A stretch of DNA of 64,000 bases from Azospirillum brasilense (GCF_007827815.1 NZ_VITH01000003.1:310001-374000); one strand, 5' to 3'; shown: positions 19,368-28,288, numbered from the stretch's first letter. Made by a program: numbers and translations. The notes: generated from the letters alone by a model not told the origin.

Positions 19368-19977
19368 GGGACCGATACCTTCGCGCGATGGTCGTTGCTA
19401 ACTTTTGATTAACGAAGACCCCGTCGGATCTCCATCTGAGGTAGCTATTTCTATCATACGATTTTGGAGATGGTGTTAGTCCTAGTTTGTCGGAATTTGT
19501 AACATTCATAACCTTGTCATGAGGACTTCCGGAGCGGCGAGCCGCAACCTGACATAGGTCCTCGCACGCGCCGACCTCACGCCGACCCGCGCGTTTTCAA
19601 GGTCATGGATGGCAGGATCATCGCGTTGGGCGCGTGGGCGGGCCGTGTTCGACGCCCTGATCCCTGGCACGTTTCCACCCTGAGTTCACAGCCCGTCCAG
19701 CAAGCAGACGGACAGGAAAAAAGGCCGGTTCGGCGAGGAACAGGTTATTGAAATCCGGCGCGAACACGGGAGCAGCGCGAGGCGACGTTCATCCGGCGGC
19801 CGAAGACGCTGGCGGGCACGAAGACCCGCCGGATTCGTCTTCTGGCCGCGACGATGCGCGACGGCGCGGCGCTCAGGCGCCTCGCCGCAAGAAACTGACG
19901 ACGCCCATGGCGGGACGGGCGGCTTTGGCTTGTGCGCGGGCCGAGCGCGGAATCAGCGAGTGGCGGAGGTTGCGCCC
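19368..19977. other. Intergenic region upstream of the TPS operon; AT-rich promoter tract, otherwise empty
   Basis: No gene is supported here. About 19370-19515 is much richer in A+T than the rest of the window, consistent with a promoter and regulatory tract for the minus-strand tpsB-tpsA pair. A short pair CCATCT/AGATGG flanks part of it, but the arms are only six bases. From 19520 to 19977 the DNA returns to high GC and shows nothing recognisable. Short open frames on both strands there lack ribosome sites and similarity to anything I recognise. Confidence 0.6.
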
Positions 19978-20796
19978 TTATTCGGGCTCCCGCAGGGACT
20001 TCGCTCCCTTGGCGCGCCGGGTGCGCGCCGGCTTGTCGCTCCTGGCCCCGTCGTTCTCAGGGTGATCGTACGCGCTGCCGTTGCGGCGGTAATGCTCGTA
20101 GGACTTGTCGATGTGCTGCTTCATCAGCCGTTCGGCCTCCTCCGGCTGACGGCGCTCGATGGCTTCGATGATCGCATCGTGCTCGTTCGCCGCGGCGTGC
20201 ATGCGGCCATCCTTGTACGTGGCGTGCTGATGCGAGAAGCGGAGCACGTCCGGCCCCATCAGGGCGATCAGCGAACGGAGCAGATTGTTGTTGGTCGCCT
20301 CCGCGACCTTGAGGTGGAAGAGAAGATCCTCCTCCAAGGTGTAGGCGTTGGCTTCCGCCTGCTCGCGCATCCGCCGCTGGGCCTTGCGGATCTCGTCGAT
20401 CTGGCCGCCGTGCGCGCGCTCCGTCGCCAGACGGGCGGACAGGGCCTCCAGGGCGCCGCGCACCTCGATCAGCATCTCCGGGCTGGTGTCGTCCGCGTTG
20501 AGGATGTTGTTGATCAGGCCGAGCAGCACATGCTCGCTGAGATTCTCCACCACCGTGCCGCTCTGCGGCGAGGTGCGGACGATCCCGAAGAATTCCAGGC
20601 GGCGGAGCGCCTCGCGCACCGTGCCGCGGCTGACGTCGAAACGCTCGGCCAGCACCCGTTCCGCCGGCAGCTTCTGTCCCGCCTTGATGATGCGGCGCGC
20701 GATCAGGTCGCTGATCTGTTCGATGATGATGTCGGGTGGGCGCCGGACCTTGATTTTCTGCAGGTGGCGGGAGACGTCGAATTCGGGATCATCCAT
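19978..20796 (-). CDS. GntR-family (FadR/FCD type) transcriptional regulator, probable autoregulated repressor
   Basis: The 272-residue protein has an N-terminal winged helix (ISDLIARRIIKAGQKLPAER, then FDVSRGTVREALRRLEFFGI) at about residues 12-80. An all-helical FCD ligand domain follows, with the metal-site-type pattern E..LLFHLKVAEATNN and a late HDAIIEAIERR. The C-terminal tail is basic. The chosen start at 20796 has GGAGAG just upstream; earlier in-frame starts (20856, 20988) would add a tail unlike the family. A candidate promoter and operator precede the gene, and the same operator motif stands before the two divergent catabolic operons, so this is the most likely regulator of the locus. 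The effector is presumably an aldonic or keto acid of the pathway (inference). Confidence 0.88.
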   Translation of the reverse strand: MDDPEFDVSRHLQKIKVRRPPDIIIEQISDLIARRIIKAGQKLPAERVLAERFDVSRGTVREALRRLEFFGIVRTSPQSGTVVENLSEHVLLGLINNILNADDTSPEMLIEVRGALEALSARLATERAHGGQIDEIRKAQRRMREQAEANAYTLEEDLLFHLKVAEATNNNLLRSLIALMGPDVLRFSHQHATYKDGRMHAAANEHDAIIEAIERRQPEEAERLMKQHIDKSYEHYRRNGSAYDHPENDGARSDKPARTRRAKGAKSLREPE

Positions 20797-20815
20797 GCCG
20801 CTCTCCGGTCGCTGA

Positions 20816-20874
20816 ACTGGTTCGCTGGTACGCAGCGGTTCCAGTTCTTTAGGCATCCGTGGCGGACAAGTCAA
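20816..20874 (-). promoter_or_regulatory. Candidate promoter and GntR operator before the FadR-type regulator gene
   Basis: On the minus strand a -35 box TTGACT (20869-20874) is followed after 17 bases by TAAAGA (20846-20851). The motif ACTGGTTCGCTGGT (plus-strand reading, 20816-20829) lies just downstream of the expected start of transcription. It matches A[TC]TGGTNN[AG]CTGGT, also found at 25026-25039 and 25406-25419. A site in this position would block transcription. Confidence 0.55.
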
Positions 20875-20945
20875 CCGCACGCCTGGGCAGAAAGGGGCTG
20901 CCGCCACCAATCGGCGGCATGGCACCGGCCCTCCCCGCGCGTGTC

Positions 20946-21653
20946 TCAGCGAGAGAAAGGCGGGTCGTCGGGTTCGTAAAAATAGCATGGAACCACGCGG
21001 CGCAAGGTGGCGATCGTCCCGGCCACGCCGTCGAGGTGGCTGGCCATCAGCGCGGCGGCCCGGTCGGGCTCCCGCGCGGCGATGGCCGCGACCAAGGCAT
21101 CATGCTCCTCGATGGCCGGCCCCATGCTCCCGAAGACCAGCAGGCCGAGGCGGCGGCAGCGGTCGATCTGCGCCTTGATCCGCCCGACGGTGTCCCAGAA
21201 GCCCGGATGGCCGGCAACCTCGGACAGCAGAGCGTGAAACGCCTCGTCCGCCGCGTGGAAGCCGTCGATGTCACCGGCCGTCTCGCAGACGCGCTGCCGT
21301 TCGACGGACGCGCGCAGGCGCGCGATCTGATCGGGCGTCGCCCGGCGGGCCGCGTAGCGGACGACGCGGGTTTCGAGGGCCTTGCGCATTTCCCCGGCCT
21401 CCGGCAACGCCCGCAGGGGAATGCGCGCCACCCGCATCCCTTGATGGTGCGGGTGGCGCTCGACCAGCTGTTCGTCGGCCAGCCGGTTGATCGCCTGCCG
21501 AACCTTCGGGCGGCTGGCGCCATAAGCCTCGGCAAGGGGACGCTCGGCGAGCGTCTCGCCCGGCCGGCGGCGGAACGCGACGATGGCGTTGCGCAGATCC
21601 CGGTGGATCATGCGGGAGTCGGCATGCCAAGGCCGCGACGGGGTCGGCTTCAT
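20946..21653 (-). CDS. Second GntR/FCD-type transcriptional regulator
   Basis: The 235-residue protein has a GntR winged helix at about residues 14-80 (GETLAERPLAEAYGASRPKV, RQAINRLADEQLVERH). An FCD domain follows (FHAADEAFHALLSEVAGHPG, then EEHDALVAAIAAREPDRAA). It ends with a short DDPPFSR tail. The start at 21653 was chosen because it leaves a normal-length lead-in to the HTH; the ATG at 21692 or the open frame to 21761 would add Pro/Arg-rich sequence. It lies 82 bases after the gluconate-dehydrogenase gene on the same strand, so it may be the last gene of the catabolic operon or have its own promoter. Two FCD regulators side by side suggest two signals feeding one pathway, or a recruited paralogue (inference). 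Confidence 0.85.
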   Translation of the reverse strand: MKPTPSRPWHADSRMIHRDLRNAIVAFRRRPGETLAERPLAEAYGASRPKVRQAINRLADEQLVERHPHHQGMRVARIPLRALPEAGEMRKALETRVVRYAARRATPDQIARLRASVERQRVCETAGDIDGFHAADEAFHALLSEVAGHPGFWDTVGRIKAQIDRCRRLGLLVFGSMGPAIEEHDALVAAIAAREPDRAAALMASHLDGVAGTIATLRRVVPCYFYEPDDPPFSR

Positions 21654-21735
21654 TTTGGTCGGACCTGTTCCGATGGGACCGGCTACTCCCATCCGCCCGC
21701 AACGTGGGGGCGGACGGGGGAGCGCCGTTGCGCGT

Positions 21736-22500
21736 TCAGTAGATGGCCATGAAGCCGCCATCGACGAAGATCAGCTGGCCGTTGACGAAGTCGGAGGCCG
21801 GGGAGGCCAGGAACACCGCCGTCCCGACCAGATCCGTCGGGTTTCCCCAGCGCCGCGCCGGCGTGCGCTTCTTCACCCAGGAATCGAACTCCTCGTTCTC
21901 GATCAAGGGCTTGTTCATCTCGGTGACGATGTAGCCCGGACCGATGGCGTTGACCTGGACGTTGAACTCCGCCCACTCCGCGGTCATCGACTTGGTAAGG
22001 AGGCGGATGCCGCCCTTCGCCGCGGCGTAGGGCGCGACGGTGACGCGGGCCTGTTCGCTGGTCAGGGAGCCGATGTTGATGATCTTGCCCGCCCGCCGCG
22101 CGACCATGCGGCGGCCCGCCTCGCGGCCGACGAGGAAGGCGCTGGTCAGGTTGGTGTCGATGACCTTGCGGAAATCCGCCACCGGGAAATCGACCAGCGG
22201 GCTGCGGATCTGGATGCCGGCGTTGTTCACCAGGATGTCGACGGTGATCCCCTGCGCGTCGAGATCGGCGAAGGCCTTCGTCACCGCGTCCTCGTCCGTC
22301 ACGTCGAAGGCCGATTCGTGGACGGTGTAGCCCTTGTCGCGCGCCCTGGCCGCGGCGTCGGCCAGGGCGGTGGGGTTGATGTCGCTGAGGATGATCGCGG
22401 CGCCGGCCTCGGCCAGCCCTTCGGCGATGGCGTTGCCAAGGCCGCGGGCCGATCCCGTCACGAGCGCGGTCTTGCCGGTCAGGTCAAACATGGTCGTCAT
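21736..22500 (-). CDS. idnO: Gluconate 5-dehydrogenase-like short-chain dehydrogenase (IdnO type)
   Basis: The 254-residue classical SDR has the cofactor motif TGSARGLG near residues 15-22, NNAG near 91-94, and the catalytic set Ser (INIGSL), Tyr and Lys (YAAAKGG). The C-terminal part (PARRWGNPTDLVGTAVFLAS, SDFVNGQLIFVDGG) closely resembles E. coli IdnO as I remember it. IdnO interconverts 5-ketogluconate and gluconate in the cytoplasm. Related SDRs include 2-deoxy-D-gluconate 3-dehydrogenase (KduD), so the exact substrate is not fixed. It follows the dehydratase gene by 45 bases. Together with an IdnD-like enzyme at the head of the operon it points to idonate or a similar hexonate being interconverted via a ketogluconate. 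Confidence 0.85.
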   Translation of the reverse strand: MTTMFDLTGKTALVTGSARGLGNAIAEGLAEAGAAIILSDINPTALADAAARARDKGYTVHESAFDVTDEDAVTKAFADLDAQGITVDILVNNAGIQIRSPLVDFPVADFRKVIDTNLTSAFLVGREAGRRMVARRAGKIINIGSLTSEQARVTVAPYAAAKGGIRLLTKSMTAEWAEFNVQVNAIGPGYIVTEMNKPLIENEEFDSWVKKRTPARRWGNPTDLVGTAVFLASPASDFVNGQLIFVDGGFMAIY

Positions 22501-22545
22501 GATGGCGGGTCTTTCGTTGAAATGCTGCCGGTTGAAAGCTGCCGG

Positions 22546-23745
22546 TCAGAGGCTGCTGCGGCGGACGCTCAGGTCGGGGCGCTCGAAGACGGCGGGCAGG
22601 AGTTCCGTGCCGAGGCCCGGCCCTTCCATCGGCAGGACGTGGCCGTCGACGATGCGCGGCACTTCGGTGACCAGCTCCGTGTACCAGCCCGTGTAGAAGG
22701 CCCGGACCGATTCCTGTATCAGCGTGTTCGGGTTGGACAGCGAGGAGTGCACGGCGGCGACGTAGGCCACCGGCCCGGTGCAGTCGTGCGGCGCGTAGGG
22801 GCGATGGTAGGTGTCGGCGAGCGCGGCGATCTTGCGCCCTTCGGTCAGGCCGCCGGTCCACACCAGATCGGTCATCACCACGCCGATCGCCCCGGCCTCC
22901 AGCATGTCCTTGTAGGGGAAGCGCGAGCCCAGCGTCTCCGACGCGCAGATCGGCACGCTGGTCGAGCCGGCCAGCTCGGCCAGCGCGTTGACCGAGTTCA
23001 TGCGGATCGGGTCCTCGTACCAGGTCGGCTCGTAGTCCTCGAGGACGCGGGCGATCTTCTTGACGGTCGGCAGGTTCCACAGGCAGTGGAACTCGACCAT
23101 GATCTGCATCCGGTCACCGACGGCCTTGCGGATCTTCTCGAAGGGCTCGACCGCGCGCTTCATCTGCTCGGCGGTGATGAAGCGCCCGTCGTTGGCGATG
23201 GCCGCGGGGTCGAACGGCCAGATCTTCATGCCGGTGATGCCCTGCTCCAGCAGGCTCTCGGCGAGCCGGCCGGCGTCGGTCATGAAGCCGTTGAGGTCCT
23301 CGTAGGGACCCTCGCTGGAGCCGAGGTTCCAGGTGTCGACCGGCTTGATCTTGTTGGACCGCACGTAGCCGTAGCCGGCGCAGGTGTTGTAGACCGGCAC
23401 CCGGTCGTGGCAGAGGCCGCCGAGCATCTGGTGCACCGGCTGGCCGCACACCTTGCCGAGGATGTCCCACAGCGCGAGGTCGATGGCCGACGCGGCGCGG
23501 TACTCGGCGCCGGTCGAGGATTGCGCCATCGGCAGGTTCACCAGCTCGCGGGCGTGGGCCTCGATGCGCAGCGGGTCCTTGCCGAGCAGGCGCGCCGCCA
23601 GGACATCGTGAATGTGCGCCTCGACCGCGCCCGCCCCGTAGAAGGTCTCGCCGAGCCCGACGATTCCGGCGTCGGTGTGGACGCGGACCCAAACGACGTT
23701 GGAGAACTCCTCCGTCCTCAACGTTTCCAGTTGCGTGATTTTCAT
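22546..23745 (-). CDS. Enolase-superfamily sugar-acid dehydratase (mandelate racemase/muconate lactonizing group)
   Basis: The 399-residue protein has the capping domain first (IVGLGETFYGAG), then a TIM barrel. Candidate active-site residues are visible: Lys in GMKIWPFD, acidic metal ligands in MVEFHCLWN, TWYEDPI and CASETLGS, and a His in APHDCTGP. The usual K-x-K of mandelate-racemase-group acid sugar dehydratases is changed to K-x-W, and the first metal ligand is Glu rather than Asp. By family it abstracts a proton next to a carboxylate and eliminates water, giving a 2-keto-3-deoxy sugar acid. Its place between the IdnD-like and IdnO-like genes suggests an aldonic acid substrate. I cannot assign which one. 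Confidence 0.85.
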   Translation of the reverse strand: MKITQLETLRTEEFSNVVWVRVHTDAGIVGLGETFYGAGAVEAHIHDVLAARLLGKDPLRIEAHARELVNLPMAQSSTGAEYRAASAIDLALWDILGKVCGQPVHQMLGGLCHDRVPVYNTCAGYGYVRSNKIKPVDTWNLGSSEGPYEDLNGFMTDAGRLAESLLEQGITGMKIWPFDPAAIANDGRFITAEQMKRAVEPFEKIRKAVGDRMQIMVEFHCLWNLPTVKKIARVLEDYEPTWYEDPIRMNSVNALAELAGSTSVPICASETLGSRFPYKDMLEAGAIGVVMTDLVWTGGLTEGRKIAALADTYHRPYAPHDCTGPVAYVAAVHSSLSNPNTLIQESVRAFYTGWYTELVTEVPRIVDGHVLPMEGPGLGTELLPAVFERPDLSVRRSSL

Positions 23746-23845
23746 TGGTCACTCGCAAAGCTCTTGCGGACGTCCGCAAGCGGTCGGTTCCATGGCGGAC
23801 CCCGCCGGAGCGGGCGGGTCCGTCGGAAGGGCTCGGTCCGGGGGA

Positions 23846-24886
23846 TCAGCCGAAGATGATCTGCACCTTCATGTTCCGGCTGCGGTCGTGCGCCGCGTCG
23901 AACGCCTCGGCGGCGGATTCGAACGGGAACTGCGCGGTGGCCAGCGGCGACAGGTCGACGCCGCCCGTGGTCAGGGCGGCGACGGCCCAGCCGAACTCCT
24001 CGTGGAAGCGGAAGGAGCTTTTCAGCGTCACCTCCTTGGCGAGCAGCCGGTTGAGCGGGATCGGGGTGAGGCCCGGCGCCAGCATGCCGACCTGGACGAC
24101 CACGCCGCCGGGCCGCGTGCTGAGGACGCAGGTCTCCACCGCCCTGGCGCTGCCCGACGCCTCGAAGCTGACGTCGAAGCAGCCGCGGTCGGCCTGCCAG
24201 CCGTTGGGCGTCGCGCTGTCGGACAGGACGTTGACCGTCTCATGGGCGCCGACCTTTGCGGCGATCTCCAGGGCGTTGTCGGACAGGTCGGTGATGGTGA
24301 CGTGGGCGGCGCCCGCCCGCCGCGCGGCGACCGCGATCAGGCAGCCGATCGGCCCGGCGCCGGTGATCAGGACGCGCCGGCCGAGCAGGCTGCCGGCCTG
24401 CGCCACCGCGTGCAGGGCGACGGCGAAGGGCTCTGCGAAGACCAGATTGCTGTGGCGCGTGTCCTGCGGAACCGGGAAGCACTGGAAGTCGCGGACCACC
24501 AGCGTTTCGCGGAAAGCGCCCTGGACGTGGGGGAACCGCGAGGCGCTGCCGAAGAAAACCATGTTGGCGCACAGGTTCTCCCGGCCGCCCAGACAGTGCG
24601 GGCAGGTGTGGCAGGGCTTGCCGGGGTTGACGGCGACGCGGTCGCCGACCTTGGTCCGGGTGACCTCCGGCCCGACCTCGACGACGTCGCCGCTGATCTC
24701 GTGGCCCAGCACCATCGGCTCCCGGACGTTGAAGTCGCCGACGCGCCCCTCGAAGAAGTAGTGCAGATCAGACCCGCAGATCCCGCCTGCGGCAATCTTG
24801 ACCCGGACCTCGCCGGGACGCAGGGACGGCTCGTCCAGCGCTTCGAGGCGGAGATCCTTTTGTCCGTGCAGAACACAGCCGCGCAT
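23846..24886 (-). CDS. idnD: L-idonate 5-dehydrogenase-like zinc-dependent alcohol dehydrogenase
   Basis: This 346-residue medium-chain dehydrogenase has the catalytic-zinc ligands CGSDLHYFFEG and GHEISGDVVEVG, and four structural-zinc cysteines in PCHTCPHCLGGRENLC. The Rossmann motif GAGPIG is near residue 176. The start at 24886 has AGGAGA seven bases upstream; an open frame extends further but without ribosome site or similarity. Close relatives are L-idonate 5-dehydrogenase and sorbitol/polyol dehydrogenases, which oxidise a secondary alcohol with NAD(P). It is the first gene of the minus-strand catabolic operon. An operator-like motif lies between its promoter and start codon, so it should be induced with the pathway. 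Confidence 0.85.
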   Translation of the reverse strand: MRGCVLHGQKDLRLEALDEPSLRPGEVRVKIAAGGICGSDLHYFFEGRVGDFNVREPMVLGHEISGDVVEVGPEVTRTKVGDRVAVNPGKPCHTCPHCLGGRENLCANMVFFGSASRFPHVQGAFRETLVVRDFQCFPVPQDTRHSNLVFAEPFAVALHAVAQAGSLLGRRVLITGAGPIGCLIAVAARRAGAAHVTITDLSDNALEIAAKVGAHETVNVLSDSATPNGWQADRGCFDVSFEASGSARAVETCVLSTRPGGVVVQVGMLAPGLTPIPLNRLLAKEVTLKSSFRFHEEFGWAVAALTTGGVDLSPLATAQFPFESAAEAFDAAHDRSRNMKVQIIFG

Positions 24887-25025
24887 TTGATGTCTCCTGA
24901 AGGCGGTCCGGCGCGTCGTCGCGCCTGGAACCGCGTGAGATGTTGATCGAGGGGGGACGACGGGCCCCGGTCCCGTCCGGTCCCGGCAAAATCCGTTGCC
25001 GTGGTTCCAGAGAACCAAACTGCAA

Positions 25026-25072
25026 ATTGGTCTACTGGTTTAATAGCTACGATCGGCGCACCGGCTTGTCAA
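25026..25072 (-). promoter_or_regulatory. Candidate promoter and GntR operator for the idnD-like operon
   Basis: On the minus strand a perfect TTGACA -35 box (25067-25072) is followed by an AT-rich -10 region around TAGCTATTAA. The motif ATTGGTCTACTGGT (plus reading, 25026-25039) lies right after it. A separate short inverted repeat, TGGTT-N6-AACCA, sits at 25002-25017. The 14-base motif matches those at 20816 and 25406. Confidence 0.55.
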
Positions 25073-25363
25073 CACGAAGAGTGAGGATCGCGCGCATCGT
25101 CCCAAGGCTTGTGGGGCATTGCCCCTCCGCGCAGGGCGCACTCCACTCCGAGCCGACAATCCGTTTATCAAGCTGCATCAGAGACTTGCTGTGGTCTTGG
25201 CGATGCCCCCGCGAGTCCGGCGGAGCGCGATGCCCGGCGCCGGCCACCCGTCCGTCACGCCGACGAGACGCGCGCGGGCCGAAGGAAAGCGCTTTCTGCT
25301 GGAACACGCTGCGACCGTTGGCCGCACGACCTCGCAACATTTCGCATGCCCAGCGTTATGCTG
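25073..25363. other. Divergent intergenic region of the catabolic locus, no gene seen
   Basis: Together with the flanking promoter sites this forms a ~750-base gap between the divergent operons. Several short open frames on both strands overlap each other and have no ribosome site or recognisable product. I see no hairpin or repeat in this middle part beyond short chance pairs. Confidence 0.5.
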
Positions 25364-25419
25364 TTGACAGGCGACGGCGCGTTGTCCTATCCAATGATTC
25401 AGAAGACCAGTGTACCAAT
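25364..25419 (+). promoter_or_regulatory. Candidate promoter and GntR operator for the plus-strand operon
   Basis: A perfect TTGACA (25364-25369) is followed after about 18 bases by TATCCA (25388-25393). The motif ACCAGTGTACCAAT (25406-25419) is the reverse complement of ATTGGTACACTGGT and would overlap the start of the transcript. This leaves a leader of about 220 bases before the 2-hydroxyacid dehydrogenase gene. Confidence 0.5.
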
Positions 25420-25639
25420 ATCCCAGAAACGTCGGCATCGCGGTCCTGCGGGAACCGCCGGGAGTTGGGAGGCCTCGCAGGGGCCGCAATGGCGGCCCCC
25501 GCGACGCATGGCTTCCCGAACGCGGAACGGTCAGGGCCGGGCGGCGGGGGAACGGGTCGGACAATCGGTTTCACCGACGGCGCTGCGCCGTCACCAAACG
25601 ATGCCGAGTGAATAATTTCTAGAGGGAGTCATCTGCGCC

Positions 25640-26677
25640 ATGCCCAACGGGACATCACAGGCCGGCGACCGCGACGGCGTCGCACCACCGCCACACCCAC
25701 TGCGCGTCGTCATCGCCGACGCCAACTTCGTGCCTCACCGCGCGCTGATGGAGGCGCAGCTTCCGGCGGGCAGCGTCGTCTCCTGGCATCCGGCCTTCGA
25801 CGAAGCGGCGGTCGCGGCCGATCTGGCGGGCGCCGACGTCTTCGTCGGCCCGCGCTTCACCGCCGCGATGGGGGCCGCGGCCGACTCCCTGCGTCTCGTC
25901 CATGTCGGCGGCGCCGGCTATGACGGCATCGACACCGGGGCCCTGCCCGACGGCGCCGTCTGCGCCAACACCTTCTGCCATGAATCCTCGATCGCCGAAT
26001 ATGTGGCGGCGACCAGCGTCGTCATGCGCCGCCAGTTCCTGCAGCAGGACCGCGCGCTGCGCACCGGTCATTGGGATTCGTCGGTCTATGAATCGCAGCG
26101 CTGTCAGCTGAACTCCCTGGCCGGGGCCACCGTCGGCATCGTCGGCTACGGGCACATCGGGTCGCGCACCTGGCAACTCATGCGCGCGTTCGGCGCGGCG
26201 GGCGTCACGGTCACGCCGCGTCCGGTCGATGTGGAGCGGGAAGGGCTGCGCTGGGCGGCCGGCATCGAGGGGCTGGACCGGCTGCTGGCCGAGAGCGACG
26301 TCGTCGTGCTGTGCCTGCCGCTGCGGCCGGACACCCGCCACATGATCGACGCCGCGCGGCTGGCCGCGATGAAGCCCGACGCCCTGCTCGTCAACGTCAG
26401 CCGCGGCCCGCTGGTCGATCCCGAAGCGCTGTACGAGGCGCTCAAGGAGCGCCGCATCGGCGGCGCCGTCATCGACGTCTGGTACCAGTACCCGGCCGGC
26501 GGCGCCCACGCCCAGCCGTCGCCGCTGCCCTTCGCCTCGCTCGACAACGTCCTGATGACGCCGCACATCTCCGGCGTCACCCGCCAGACCTTCGAAGGCC
26601 GGGTGCGGGACATCGCCGCGAACATCGGTCGCCTCGCCGCCGGCGAACCGCTGCGCAACGTGGTCTTCCCCCGCTAG
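25640..26677 (+). CDS. D-isomer-specific 2-hydroxyacid dehydrogenase family protein
   Basis: The 345-residue protein has the two-domain fold of the D-2-hydroxyacid dehydrogenases. The NAD motif GYGHIGS is near residue 168, and the catalytic Arg (NVSRGPLVD) and His (TPHISG) are in place. The segment that normally carries the catalytic Glu (DxxExE) reads VIDVWYQYP, so the Glu seems to be missing, as in formate dehydrogenases of this superfamily where Gln replaces it. By family it reduces a 2-keto acid or oxidises a 2-hydroxy acid with NAD(P). As first gene of the plus-strand operon next to a transporter it may act on a keto-acid intermediate or on the imported compound itself. The substrate is unknown. 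Confidence 0.85.
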   Translation: MPNGTSQAGDRDGVAPPPHPLRVVIADANFVPHRALMEAQLPAGSVVSWHPAFDEAAVAADLAGADVFVGPRFTAAMGAAADSLRLVHVGGAGYDGIDTGALPDGAVCANTFCHESSIAEYVAATSVVMRRQFLQQDRALRTGHWDSSVYESQRCQLNSLAGATVGIVGYGHIGSRTWQLMRAFGAAGVTVTPRPVDVEREGLRWAAGIEGLDRLLAESDVVVLCLPLRPDTRHMIDAARLAAMKPDALLVNVSRGPLVDPEALYEALKERRIGGAVIDVWYQYPAGGAHAQPSPLPFASLDNVLMTPHISGVTRQTFEGRVRDIAANIGRLAAGEPLRNVVFPR

Positions 26678-26863
26678 GACCGCCCGTCCCGGCCGGACCG
26701 GTTCGCCGATTTTCCGGCGGACCGGGGACGGCCCGCGACGCCCCCCCTTCATCGCCCTGCACGGCCGGACCCGTTCCCCCCGTGGGGCGCCCCACGACCG
26801 CGTGCCGCGCGTCGCGTGCCATCATCACTCCACCCTTCCGGTGGTTCGTGAAGGAAGCAGCCT

Positions 26864-28267
26864 ATGACCGAGATATCCAGCACCATCGCCCAACCGGGCA
26901 CCGCCGCCCAGGACACAGCCACACAGGACACGGCCCCCGCCGACGCCGCCAACGTCCGACGGGCCGCCCTTGCCGGCCTGATCGGCACGATGCTCGAAAA
27001 CTTCGACTTCGTGATCTACGGCACGGCGTCCGCCCTGATCTTCAGCAAACTGTTCTTCCCGACGATCTCGCCGGCGGCGGGAATCATTGCCAGTTTCGGC
27101 GCCTACGCGATCGGCTTCCTGGCGCGGCCGCTCGGGGGGCTCTTCTTCGCGCATTACGGCGAGAAGTACGGCCGCAAATGGGTGCTGGTCACGACGCTGT
27201 TCCTGATGGGCGGGGCGACCTTCGCCATCGGCTGCCTGCCGACCTATGAGACGGCCGGCATCTGGGCGCCGCTCCTGCTGGTTCTCTGCCGCTTCCTGCA
27301 GGGCTTCGGCGCGGGCGCCGAGCAGTCGGGCGGCGCCACGCTGCTGACCGAGACGGCCCCCCTCGGCCAGCGCGGCCGGCTCTCGTCGCTGATCATGGTG
27401 GGTGCGGCCTTCGGCACGGCGCTGGGCGCCATCGCCTGGATCGGGGCCCAGCAACTCCCCACCGACATGCTGATGAGCTGGGGCTGGCGCGCCATCTTCT
27501 GGAGCAGCATCCTCGTCACCATCGCCGCCTTCATCATCCGGCTGAAGCTCGCCGAGAGCCCGATCTTCATCGAGCTGAAGAAGAAGGTGGACGTCAAGAA
27601 CCAGGCCCCGCTCAAGGTCGTCGCCAAGCACGGCAAGAAGAACGTCGTCAAGGTGATCCTGATGAACTGGGGCGTGTCGACGCAGTCCTACATCTATCAG
27701 GTCTTCATGATCACCTATCTGGTGAGCGTGGTGGGCGTCGACACCCACTTCATCCCGCCGGTGCAGCTGGCCGCCGCCATCGCCGCGTCCTTCGCCGCCT
27801 TCCTGACCGGCATGCTGTCTGACCATTTCGGCCGGCGCCGCATGACCCTCATTCTGACCGGCCTGCTCACCGTCACGCCGTTCCTGGTCTTCCCCGGCCT
27901 CAACACCGGTTCGCCGGTCCTGATCACCGCGATCATCGTGTTCGGCTACATGGTCGCAGCCCAGGGCGTGACCGGGGTGCACATGAGCTTCTTCCCCGAG
28001 ATCTTCGGCAGCCGCTACCGCTACGCCGGGGTGACGCTGGGCCGCGAATTCTCGTCCATCATCGGCGGCGGCATCGCCCCGCTGCTGAGCGCCGCGCTGC
28101 TGGCCTGGTACGCCAACTCCTGGGTCCCGGTGGCGATCTACATGGCCGTCACCATGCTGGTCTCCTTCCTGGTCACCTATTCGCTGCCCGAGACGCTCAA
28201 CCGTGACCTGAGCACGCCGACGGACGCCGAGTGGGGCGAGGCCCGGCCGTCCGAATCCCGCGCCTGA
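26864..28267 (+). CDS. MFS transporter, metabolite:proton symporter (MHS) type
   Basis: The 467-residue integral membrane protein has about 12 membrane segments after a ~30-residue polar head. The family motifs of MHS permeases are present: a conserved first helix (GTMLENFDFVIYGTASALIF), the loop GGLFFAHYGEKYGRKWVL, and a repeated loop in the second half (LSDHFGRRRM). A ribosome site AAGGAAG stands before the ATG. MHS members import small carboxylates such as citrate, shikimate, alpha-ketoglutarate or proline by proton symport. In this locus it probably brings in the hexonate or a related acid. A GC-rich hairpin follows the gene. Confidence 0.9.
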   Translation: MTEISSTIAQPGTAAQDTATQDTAPADAANVRRAALAGLIGTMLENFDFVIYGTASALIFSKLFFPTISPAAGIIASFGAYAIGFLARPLGGLFFAHYGEKYGRKWVLVTTLFLMGGATFAIGCLPTYETAGIWAPLLLVLCRFLQGFGAGAEQSGGATLLTETAPLGQRGRLSSLIMVGAAFGTALGAIAWIGAQQLPTDMLMSWGWRAIFWSSILVTIAAFIIRLKLAESPIFIELKKKVDVKNQAPLKVVAKHGKKNVVKVILMNWGVSTQSYIYQVFMITYLVSVVGVDTHFIPPVQLAAAIAASFAAFLTGMLSDHFGRRRMTLILTGLLTVTPFLVFPGLNTGSPVLITAIIVFGYMVAAQGVTGVHMSFFPEIFGSRYRYAGVTLGREFSSIIGGGIAPLLSAALLAWYANSWVPVAIYMAVTMLVSFLVTYSLPETLNRDLSTPTDAEWGEARPSESRA

Positions 28268-28288
28268 CCGGGGCGTAATCCACGAACC

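Noticed and set aside
19324..19509. Short open frame upstream of tpsB
   Set aside because: It lies in the AT-rich promoter tract, overlaps the tpsB 5' end, and has no ribosome site or recognisable product.
19748..20065. 105-residue plus-strand open frame overlapping the 3' end of the GntR gene
   Set aside because: Composition is shadow-like and it overlaps a well-supported regulator.
25047..25622. Several overlapping short open frames in the divergent promoter region
   Set aside because: They overlap one another on both strands, share the region with promoter and operator signals, and show no family features.
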